A stretch of 8,486 bases of DNA from Nitrospirota bacterium (GTDB lineage: Bacteria > Nitrospirota > JAOUDF01), in contig JAOUDF010000110.1 in the NCBI GenBank assembly GCA_029859385.1, positions 1 through 8,486 of the forward strand, written 5' to 3'. Within the stretch, counting starts at the first letter, position 1; the number at the start of each line of letters is the position of its first letter. Made by a program: the position numbers and the translations under genes. Positions 1 to 5,424 of this stretch are shown piece after piece. The notes beneath the pieces are model-generated. The model was not told the DNA's origin. It did not search any database and saw only the letters and a program-made list of their open reading frames with translations.

Positions 1-10
1 TTATCCCTCC

Positions 11-292
11 ATGATAGTCGGCGTCTGCACCATAGACCTGCATATAGCTGAAAGCGGCTCACTCAAGTCAAAGCGTCATGTGCTCAGGAGCATAAAAGAC
101 CGCCTCAAGGGGCGGTTTAATATCTCCGTGGCGGAGGTGGAAGACCAGGACCTCTGGCAGCGGGTTACCCTCGGCGTGGCCTGCATCGGCACCGACAACG
201 CCCAGGTGAACCGCGTGCTCGACCATGTGATAGACTTTGTGGAAGAAATTCCCGACGTGGAAGTGATCGAGGCCACGATAGAGATAATCTAA
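11..292 (+). CDS. ylxP: YlxP family protein (DUF503)
   Basis: Complete 93-residue protein of the DUF503/YlxP family, which in many bacteria is encoded between infB and rbfA. The start MIVGVCTIDLHI, the following SLKSKRHVLRSIKDRLKGRFNISVAEVEDQDLW stretch (split here as SLKSKRHVLRS / IKDRLKGRFN / ISVAEVEDQDLW) and the ferredoxin-like alternation of strands and helices fit the family at its usual length. Its biochemical role is not well established; a link to ribosome or translation factors is inferred only from its constant neighbourhood. Only ten bases precede the ATG and they contain no Shine-Dalgarno. A TGA at 12-14 in another frame would allow an ATGA overlap with an upstream gene (perhaps infB), but too little sequence is visible to tell. 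The stop lies two bases before the long inverted repeat. Confidence 0.9.
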   Translation: MIVGVCTIDLHIAESGSLKSKRHVLRSIKDRLKGRFNISVAEVEDQDLWQRVTLGVACIGTDNAQVNRVLDHVIDFVEEIPDVEVIEATIEII

Positions 293-294
293 TT

Positions 295-465
295 CAGCGG
301 GCAAGGGCTACCGGGGGCTTCAAAAGCCGATATGGGGCGCATTGGATTGATACCTGGCGGACCTTGGGAGTATCATTCGAAGATAGACTGACGTGTGATA
401 TCCTTGGGTATCGAAGGTGGCGCGGCACATCATCTTTTGAAGCCCCCGGTAGCCCTTGCCCGCTG
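295..465. repeat. 171-bp long inverted repeat (32-bp perfect arms)
   Basis: The arms at 295-326 and 434-465 are perfect reverse complements over 32 bp (the left arm begins CAGCGGGCAAGGGC and ends GGGGGCTTCAAAAG). The complementarity continues inward imperfectly: GAT, TG and GCGC at 329-340 face 420-431, and GATACC at 349-354 faces GGTATC at 407-412. The apex is about 50 bases. The element starts two bases after the ylxP stop. No T-run follows the right arm, so it does not look like an intrinsic terminator, and I see no target-site duplication in the flanks (CTAATT left, CCCGTT right). No significant ORF is inside. It could be a MITE-like or other dispersed intergenic repeat, or a structured mRNA segment and RNase III substrate if ylxP and rbfA are co-transcribed. 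Structure is certain, function is unknown. Confidence 0.93.
362..417. repeat. Imperfect direct repeat inside the inverted-repeat spacer
   Basis: Two related segments about 40 bases apart lie at the apex of the long inverted repeat: CCTTGGG-AG-TATC-ATT-CGAAG at 362-382 and CCTTGGG-TATCGAAGG at 402-417. They share CCTTGGG, TATC and CGAAG in the same order, with small insertions in the first copy. TGATAC at 348-353 can pair either with GTATCA at 370-375, or as GATACC (349-354) with GGTATC at 407-412. Two competing apical folds are therefore possible. Whether this matters is unknown. Confidence 0.6.
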
Positions 466-510
466 CCCGTTGTGAATGAATAGCTCCAAAATAATTTATG
501 AAAGAACCCA

Positions 511-867
511 ATGGATTTTAAAAGAGCAGACAGAGTAGGCGAGCAGTTGCGCCATGAGATCGCCGATATCCTCTTCCGCAAGGTGAAGGACCCGCGCGTG
601 AGCGGCATATCTATCACCGAAGTGGAGGTAACCGACGACCTGCGTAACGCCAAGGTTTTCGTTAGTACCTATGGCGTGGCAGCTACCAATGAAGAGGTCC
701 TCAAGGGGCTGAAGAGTGCGGCAAGCTTCATCCGTGCCGAGATCATGCGGCGGCTACAGATAAAGCGTATACCGGAGCTGATTTTCAAGGTGGATACCTC
801 CATCGAGCGCGGCGTCCGCATCATGGAGATTCTGGAAGACCTGAAGAAGAAGGGCGAAGATTTATGA
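511..867 (+). CDS. rbfA: 30S ribosome-binding factor A
   Basis: Complete 118-residue RbfA, a single KH-like domain protein that binds the immature 30S subunit near the 5' end of 16S rRNA. It supports late maturation of that rRNA and growth in the cold. The sequence shows the family pattern throughout: RADRVGEQLRHEIADIL at the N-terminus, KDPRVSGISITEVEVTDDL followed by AKVFVSTYG in the middle, and the helical segment SFIRAEIMRRLQIKRIPEL followed by FKVDTSIERGVRIMEIL. The start at 511 is forced: an in-frame TGA at 499-501 leaves no earlier start. The upstream sequence is AT-rich and offers only a weak AAAGAA as ribosome-binding site. The stop overlaps the start of the next gene as ATGA (864-867), implying coupled translation. 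It lies about 45 bp after the long inverted repeat, so its expression may depend on that structure. Confidence 0.97.
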   Translation: MDFKRADRVGEQLRHEIADILFRKVKDPRVSGISITEVEVTDDLRNAKVFVSTYGVAATNEEVLKGLKSAASFIRAEIMRRLQIKRIPELIFKVDTSIERGVRIMEILEDLKKKGEDL

Positions 868-1850
868 ACCCTCCTGTCAGGGAGATTGTCCGGGTTATTC
901 GGAAGAAGCATGACTTCTTGATAACGACCCACCTGAATCCCGAGGGGGATGCTGTCGGCTCTGCGGTTGGGCTGGCGCTGGCTTTGAAAAAAACAGGGAA
1001 GAAGGCGGTGGTCTGCATGGCCGACCCTGTTCCGGAGGTGCTCAAATTCCTCCCCGGCGCCGACGAAGTGATTGTGGGCCAGGATAACCTGCCATCCGGC
1101 CACACCTGGGAGGCCCTCATCGTAGTGGATGCCACGAGCCTTGAACGGACGGGCCTCTTTGAAGACGGCAACGTCCCCGCCCCGTTCATCATCAATATCG
1201 ACCACCATATCTCCTGCGCCGAATTCGGCAACATCAACTGGATAGACCCACATGCTTCGGCGGCGGGGGAGCTGGTGTACGAGCTGATCAAGGCCATCCC
1301 CGTTGAGATGGACAAGCAGATCGCCGTCAATCTTTACACCAGTATCATTACTGATACCGGTTTCTTCCGGTATTCCAATACCACCCCCAGGACTCACCGG
1401 ATTGCCGCGCGGCTTCTGGAGACGGGGTTCAATGCTACCAGGGTGGCGGAGCAGATTTACGAATCGCGGTCCTTTGGCACACTCAAGCTGCTGGGGGAGT
1501 TTCTCTCTGCCATGGAAAAGAGCGGCGACGGGCGGATCGCCTGGTCACAGATCACCGAAGAGATGTTCCGCAGGACCGGCGCCACGCCGCCCGACACTGA
1601 AGGCTTTGTCAACTATCCCCGCTCCATCAGAGGGGTTGACGTGGCCATGGTGGTAAGGGAGAAGGGTGCCACATCGTGCAGTGTGAGCCTGCGCTCCAAG
1701 GGGGCGGTGAACGTTGCTACCGTTGCCGAGCGTTTCGGGGGCGGGGGGCACCGCAATGCGGCCGGGTGCACCATGGAGGGCGGCATCGACGAGATAAAGA
1801 GCAAGGTCCTCGGAGGCATAGCGGAAGAGCTGGGGAGAGGCGATACGTGA
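864..1850 (+). CDS. nrnA: DHH/DHHA1 phosphoesterase, NrnA-like oligoribonuclease / pAp phosphatase
   Basis: A 328-residue protein with an N-terminal DHH domain and a C-terminal DHHA1 domain, the architecture and length of NrnA. Such enzymes degrade 2-5 nt RNA oligomers and often remove the 3'-phosphate from pAp, using Mn2+ in the cytoplasm. Visible metal-site motifs are H23-LNPEGD29-AVGS (motif I), VVD89AT (II), the DHH triad D113-H114-H115 in INIDHHIS (III) and ITD164TGFFRYSNTTPRT (IV). The substrate-binding loop GGGGH (292-296, in RFGGGGHRNAAG) lies in DHHA1. Motif I has Glu27 where many relatives have Asp (PDGD); that is a conservative change. It overlaps rbfA by four bases and truB by four bases. 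A DHH gene between rbfA and truB is a recurrent arrangement and fits recycling of nano-RNA next to pnp. Assignment to the DHH/DHHA1 family is firm; the exact substrate is inferred. Confidence 0.9.
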   Translation: MNPPVREIVRVIRKKHDFLITTHLNPEGDAVGSAVGLALALKKTGKKAVVCMADPVPEVLKFLPGADEVIVGQDNLPSGHTWEALIVVDATSLERTGLFEDGNVPAPFIINIDHHISCAEFGNINWIDPHASAAGELVYELIKAIPVEMDKQIAVNLYTSIITDTGFFRYSNTTPRTHRIAARLLETGFNATRVAEQIYESRSFGTLKLLGEFLSAMEKSGDGRIAWSQITEEMFRRTGATPPDTEGFVNYPRSIRGVDVAMVVREKGATSCSVSLRSKGAVNVATVAERFGGGGHRNAAGCTMEGGIDEIKSKVLGGIAEELGRGDT

Positions 1851-2779
1851 GTGCTCCCCTGAACGGCTTTCTTGTCATCGACAAGCCGTCGGGCTGGACC
1901 TCTCATGACGTGGTGGCAAAGATCAGGAGGCTTGTCCGCGGCACCAAGGTCGGCCACGGCGGCACCCTCGATCCCATGGCCACCGGCGTGCTGCCCGTGG
2001 CTCTCGGCAAGGGGACGCGGGTCCTGGGGTATTTACAGGATGCCGACAAGGCGTACCGGGCGGTGATGCGGCTCGGCGTGACTACCGACACGCTGGACAT
2101 CACCGGCCAGGTCGTACGCGAATGCCCGGTGGATGGCGTCTCCCCGGAGAGGGTCCGGGAGGTGATCGACGGCTTCCGCGGCCCCCTTATGCAGACCCCG
2201 CCGCTTTACTCGGCCATTAAAAAGGACGGTGTCCCGCTCTACAAGCTGGCCCGGCAAGGGGTGGAGGTTGAACGGCAGCCCCGGGCGGTCGAGATTCACC
2301 GGCTGGAGATCACCGACATTGATGTGCCGCTGGTCTCCTTCGACGTCTCATGCTCCAAGGGGACCTATATACGATCCCTCTGTCATGATATTGGAGAGGC
2401 CCTTGGCACGGGGGCCTGTCTCGAGTCGCTGGTGCGGACCCAGGCCGGACCGTTTCGCATGGAAAATGCCGTCGGCATGGAAGAGCTGCTTGGTCTGGCG
2501 CAGGATGGTCGGATAGGAGAGGTGCTCATCCCTCTGAGCGCCGAGCTCATCGGTCTCCGGTGCGTTGAACTGACTGAGGATGGTGTTAATCTTGTGCGGC
2601 ACGGCAGTCCGCTGACGCGTGAGTCGGTTGCGGCCGTTGACGGTGTCTTCAGCGAGGGGGACAGGGTAGCGCTGACAAGCGGTACTGGGGAACTTCTGGC
2701 CGTGGGCCGGGCCGTTGCCTCATTCGACGGCCATACAGGCGAAGGGCCTATCCTGAAGCCTGAGAAGGTCTTTGTTTAA
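1847..2779 (+). CDS. truB: tRNA pseudouridine(55) synthase TruB
   Basis: A 310-residue TruB, which converts U55 to pseudouridine in the T-psi-C loop of tRNAs. I place the start at GTG 1847. It gives the family's N-terminus (MSAPLNGFLVIDKPSGWTSH), overlaps the previous stop as GTGA, and has GGGGAGAGG at 1832-1840 as ribosome-binding site. The ATG at 1676 in the same frame would add 57 residues lying in another frame of the previous gene and is rejected. The catalytic Asp is D42 in GHGGTLDPMATGVLPVALG. Other landmarks are KAYRAVMRLGVTTDTLD, TPPLYSAIKKDGVPLYKLAR, CSKGTYIRSLCHDIGEALG and a C-terminal PUA-like domain ending ILKPEKVF. Unlike the Bacillus and many clostridial clusters, no ribF follows; rpsO comes next after 75 bp. 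Confidence 0.97.
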   Translation: MSAPLNGFLVIDKPSGWTSHDVVAKIRRLVRGTKVGHGGTLDPMATGVLPVALGKGTRVLGYLQDADKAYRAVMRLGVTTDTLDITGQVVRECPVDGVSPERVREVIDGFRGPLMQTPPLYSAIKKDGVPLYKLARQGVEVERQPRAVEIHRLEITDIDVPLVSFDVSCSKGTYIRSLCHDIGEALGTGACLESLVRTQAGPFRMENAVGMEELLGLAQDGRIGEVLIPLSAELIGLRCVELTEDGVNLVRHGSPLTRESVAAVDGVFSEGDRVALTSGTGELLAVGRAVASFDGHTGEGPILKPEKVFV

Positions 2780-2854
2780 GCATTTTTTCTTTACTTGGCA
2801 AGGTATTCGTGATAGATTTTCTCGTTATGTAATTTCAGAAGGAGGAAAGAAGCC
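2780..2854 (+). promoter_or_regulatory. rpsO leader with strong Shine-Dalgarno and weak promoter candidate
   Basis: This 75-base gap is much more AT-rich than the flanking genes. It ends in a near-perfect Shine-Dalgarno, AAGGAGG at 2839-2845, nine bases before the GTG start of rpsO. A candidate sigma-70 promoter is TTTACT (2790-2795), 17 bases, TAGATT (2813-2818), each box matching the consensus at 4 of 6. TTGGCA at 2795-2800 matches a -35 box better but has no well-placed -10. S15 represses its own mRNA through leader structures in several bacteria; I could not recognise any of the known S15-binding folds here. The ribosome-binding site is clear, the promoter is only a suggestion. Confidence 0.4.
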
Positions 2855-3124
2855 GTGGGTTACACAAAGGAATCAAAGAAGCAGTTGGTAGAGGAATACA
2901 AAACTCATGAGGGCGACACCGGTTCCCCGGAGGTCCAGATTGCGCTGTTGAGCGGCCGTATCAGCTACCTGAACGACCACTTCAAGGAGCACAAGAAGGA
3001 CCATCATTCGCGCAGGGGTCTTCTCAAGCTCGTCGGGCAGAGGAGAAGGCAGCTGGACTACCTCAAGAAGATCGACATAGAAAGATACAGGACCATCATC
3101 AGCAAGCTGGGCATCAGGAAATAG
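2855..3124 (+). CDS. rpsO: 30S ribosomal protein S15
   Basis: Complete 89-residue S15, the same length as the E. coli protein. It binds 16S rRNA helices in the central domain early in 30S assembly. The family signature is clear: GDTGSPEVQIALLSGRISYLNDHFKEH, then KKDHHSRRGLLKLVGQRRR and LDYLKKIDIERY, containing the conserved rRNA-contacting HxxxHxKDHHSRRGLL region. The start is a GTG with a textbook Shine-Dalgarno nine bases upstream; the next codons, GYTKESKKQLVEEYK, match the normal N-terminus, so no earlier start is needed. The stop codon TAG lies in the loop of a strong hairpin (3106-3139). The gene sits between truB and pnp as in many bacteria, where rpsO and pnp are partly co-transcribed. 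Confidence 0.98.
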   Translation: MGYTKESKKQLVEEYKTHEGDTGSPEVQIALLSGRISYLNDHFKEHKKDHHSRRGLLKLVGQRRRQLDYLKKIDIERYRTIISKLGIRK

Positions 3125-3147
3125 TTTCCGGTGCCCCGCACTGTTTT
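3106..3147 (+). terminator. Hairpin spanning the rpsO stop codon, possible terminator or 3'-end structure
   Basis: GGGCATC at 3109-3115 pairs with GGTGCCC at 3130-3136 (one T-G wobble). A bulged A3116 follows, and GGAAA at 3117-3121 pairs with TTTCC at 3125-3129. The three-base loop is the rpsO stop codon TAG (3122-3124). Two further G-C pairs (3106/3139 and 3107/3138) lie beyond one mismatch. A short TTTT run begins at 3144, so it could act as a weak intrinsic terminator or as a 3' block to exonucleases. Terminating ribosomes would melt it. The helix is well supported by sequence; its role is inferred. Confidence 0.5.
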
Positions 3148-3170
3148 GAGCAAGGTTCGGTTCTGTTCCC

Positions 3171-3214
3171 GTGCAGGCTCCCGGGGGTGCATCTCCAGCA
3201 GTCTGCGCCTTTTT
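3171..3214 (+). terminator. Candidate intrinsic terminator / attenuator between rpsO and pnp
   Basis: GTGCAGGCT at 3171-3179 can pair with AGTCTGCGC at 3200-3208, giving nine base pairs including two G-T wobbles around a 20-base loop. One base later comes a run of five T (3210-3214). The stem is short and the loop long, so termination would probably be partial. TTGGCA at 3213-3218, which shares the last two T of the run, can pair with TGCCAA at 3234-3239 across a 15-base loop, giving a second small hairpin that could compete with or follow the first. Partial termination between rpsO and pnp, and hairpins upstream of pnp that are processed by RNase III, are known in enterobacteria. I infer a similar role here. 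Confidence 0.4.
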
Positions 3215-3304
3215 GGCAAATTTCTCATTGTCCTGCCAAGTTGCATTTCCGGTAGATTGCTGCATTCATTCACTGACCAGAACCAGGAAAAATAAAGGAG
3301 CTCC

Positions 3305-5407
3305 ATGCCTATTACAGTTCAGACGGAAATCGGGGGGCGGGTCCTCTCTCTTGAAACCGGTAAAATGGCCAAGCAAGCCGGCGGCGCGGTTGTCGTCCGT
3401 TACGGCGACTCGGTTGTCCTCGCTACGGCGGTTGCGGCAAAGTCACCCAGGCCGGGGACGGATTTCTTCCCCCTGACGGTCGACTATCAGGAGAAGGCAT
3501 TTGCCGCGGGCAAGATCCCGGGCAGCTTTTTCCGCAGAGAGGGAAGGCCCAGCGAAAAAGAGATTCTTACCTCGAGGCTCATTGATCGCCCCATGCGGCC
3601 CCTGTTCCCCGACGGCTTCTACTGCGATACTCAGGTGATCGCCTCCGTCCTCTCTCTCGGCGACGAGGGGAGCACCGACATCATGGCGATGGTCGGCGGT
3701 TCCGCGGCCCTTTCCATATCGGACGTACCCTTTTTCGGACCGGTTGGTTCCGTGCGGGTCGGCCGCATCGACGGCGCCTTCGTCATCAACCCCTCCCTGA
3801 AGCAGGCTGAGACCAGCGACCTCAATATCGTGGTTGCCGGTACGAAGGATGCGGTGATGATGGTGGAATGCGGCGCCGACGAGCTTCCCGAGGAGATCAT
3901 CCTTCAGGCCATCGACTTCGGCCACAAGGAGCTGCAGAAGGTTATCGCCCTGCAGGAAGAGCTGGTAGCCAAGGCCGGCAAGCCGAAGCGAGAAGTGCCG
4001 GCAACGGCGGTTCCCGCGGACTTGAAGAATGAAGTGCTGGCACTGGCCCTCGACAGGATCAGGGAAGCGGTGCTCATCCCCAACAAGACCGAGCGCCAGA
4101 ACACGCTGGACATTATCCTCGACGAGGCGGTTGCCAAACTCAAAAACGACGATTCCGAGCGGGAAAAGAACATCCGCATCGTCTTTCACGATGCCGAAAA
4201 GAGCCAGGTCCGCCGCATGATCACCGAAAAAGGGGTCCGCGCCGACGGCCGGGGCACGAAGGATATCCGTCCCATTTCCTGCGAAGTCGGCATCCTGCCC
4301 CGTACCCACGGTTCCGCCCTCTTTACCCGCGGCGAGACCCAGGGACTGGTGGTGGTCACCCTCGGCACCTCCGCCGACGAGCAGAGGGTTGACGCCCTCG
4401 AAGGCGAGGTCTTCAAGGCCTTCATGCTGCACTACAACTTCCCGCCCTTCAGCGTCGGCGAGGCGAGGCCGCTGAGAAGTCCCGGTCGTCGCGAAGTAGG
4501 GCACGGCGCCCTGGCCGAGCGCGCGGTAAAGGCTGTGTCTCCTGCCAAGGCAGATTTCCCCTATACCATCCGTATCGTTTCCGACATCCTCGAGTCGAAC
4601 GGCTCGTCGTCAATGGCGACGGTCTGCGGCAGCACGCTGGCCCTCATGGATGCGGGCGTGCCGATCAAGGCCCCGGTGGCGGGTATCGCCATGGGGTTGA
4701 TCAAGGAGCCGGACAGCACTGCCGTCCTGTCGGATATTCTCGGGGTTGAAGACCACCTGGGCGACATGGATTTCAAGGTCTGCGGCACCGAAAAGGGTGT
4801 TACCGCCCTTCAGATGGATATCAAGATCGCCGGTATCGACAACGCGATCATGAAGACTGCTTTGGAGCAGGCCCGCGAAGGACGCATGTACATCCTCGGC
4901 AAGATGCTCGAGGCCATCAGCGCCCCGCGGCCGACCCTTTCGATGCATGCCCCCCGCATCTACACCATGATGATCAAGCAGGACAAGATCCGCGAGGTCA
5001 TCGGTACGGGCGGCAAGGTTATCCGCGGCATCGTCGAGCAGACGGGCGTGAAGATCGACATCGAGGACAGCGGCCTTGTCTCTATCGCATCGGCTGACGC
5101 TGCCTCGGCGCAAAAGGCTATCGACATCATCAACGGCATCTGCGCCGAAGCCGAGGTCGGCAAGATATACCTCGGCAAGGTCAAGAAGATCACCGATTTC
5201 GGCGCCTTCGTCGAAATCCTGCCGGGCACCGACGGCCTGGTCCACATCTCGCAGCTGGCCGAGCACCGGGTGGCCAACGTGACCGATGTGATCAAGGAGG
5301 GCGAGGAGGTCCTCGTCAAGGTGATCGAGGTCGACAAGCAGGGGAAGATACGCCTCAGCAGGAAAGAGGCGCTTCGGGAGCAGGACGGCGCGACAGTCAA
5401 CCACTAA
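3305..5407 (+). CDS. pnp: Polyribonucleotide nucleotidyltransferase (PNPase)
   Basis: Complete 700-residue PNPase, the phosphorolytic 3'-5' exoribonuclease that forms a trimeric ring and degrades mRNA to nucleoside diphosphates. The order is normal: a first RNase PH-like domain (about 1-230, with FFPLTVDYQEKAFAAGKIPGSFFRREGRPSEKEIL), a helical linker, and the catalytic second RNase PH domain. That domain holds RADGRGTKDIRPI, LPRTHGSALFTRGETQ and EDHLGDMDFK, where D483 and D489 match the metal-binding D486 and D492 of E. coli. Then come a KH domain (about 555-615, loop IGTGGK) and an S1 domain (about 619-690, GKVKKITDFGAFVEILPGTDGLVHISQL). The start is ATG with AAGGAG at 3295-3300, a slightly short four-base spacing. 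The hairpin-rich 180-base leader suggests post-transcriptional control, as known for pnp elsewhere. The M16 peptidase follows after 17 bp. Confidence 0.98.
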   Translation: MPITVQTEIGGRVLSLETGKMAKQAGGAVVVRYGDSVVLATAVAAKSPRPGTDFFPLTVDYQEKAFAAGKIPGSFFRREGRPSEKEILTSRLIDRPMRPLFPDGFYCDTQVIASVLSLGDEGSTDIMAMVGGSAALSISDVPFFGPVGSVRVGRIDGAFVINPSLKQAETSDLNIVVAGTKDAVMMVECGADELPEEIILQAIDFGHKELQKVIALQEELVAKAGKPKREVPATAVPADLKNEVLALALDRIREAVLIPNKTERQNTLDIILDEAVAKLKNDDSEREKNIRIVFHDAEKSQVRRMITEKGVRADGRGTKDIRPISCEVGILPRTHGSALFTRGETQGLVVVTLGTSADEQRVDALEGEVFKAFMLHYNFPPFSVGEARPLRSPGRREVGHGALAERAVKAVSPAKADFPYTIRIVSDILESNGSSSMATVCGSTLALMDAGVPIKAPVAGIAMGLIKEPDSTAVLSDILGVEDHLGDMDFKVCGTEKGVTALQMDIKIAGIDNAIMKTALEQAREGRMYILGKMLEAISAPRPTLSMHAPRIYTMMIKQDKIREVIGTGGKVIRGIVEQTGVKIDIEDSGLVSIASADAASAQKAIDIINGICAEAEVGKIYLGKVKKITDFGAFVEILPGTDGLVHISQLAEHRVANVTDVIKEGEEVLVKVIEVDKQGKIRLSRKEALREQDGATVNH

Positions 5408-5424
5408 GCTGAGGCGTTGTCCCA

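Noticed and set aside
295..465. The long inverted repeat as an intrinsic terminator.
   Set aside because: No T-run follows 465 (the next bases are CCCGTTGTGAATG), and the spacer is far longer than a terminator loop.
470..497. A sigma-70 promoter before rbfA (TTGTGA at 470, AATAAT at 490 or TAATTT at 492).
   Set aside because: The better -10 is only 14 bases from the -35 box, and the correctly spaced one matches poorly. Either would leave almost no leader before 511.
1676..1846. An open frame extends truB upstream to an ATG at 1676.
   Set aside because: This stretch is the DHHA1 end of the NrnA-like gene read in another frame. TruB similarity begins only at GTG 1847, which has a good ribosome-binding site and the GTGA overlap.
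2783..2788. The T6 run after truB as a terminator.
   Set aside because: I found no GC-rich hairpin directly before it; the nearest inverted words (CAGGC/GCCTG) are inside truB and about 20 bases away.
3213..3233. A sigma-54 promoter from TTGGCA near 3213.
   Set aside because: The required GC dinucleotide ten bases after the GG is missing (AT is found there).
3443..4504. Long open frame on the minus strand (353 codons) opposite pnp.
   Set aside because: It lies wholly over conserved pnp codons in a GC-rich gene, where the opposite strand often stays open, and the product resembles no family I know. The same holds for minus-strand frames at 669-1397, 4610-5425, 5404-6171 and 7250-7876.
4441..4512. 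PNPase reads RPLRSPGRREVGHG, slightly unlike the common GPGRRE form, hinting at an error or frameshift.
   Set aside because: The reading frame continues with conserved PNPase sequence on both sides, and serine occurs at this place in other PNPases (SPKRRE in E. coli).
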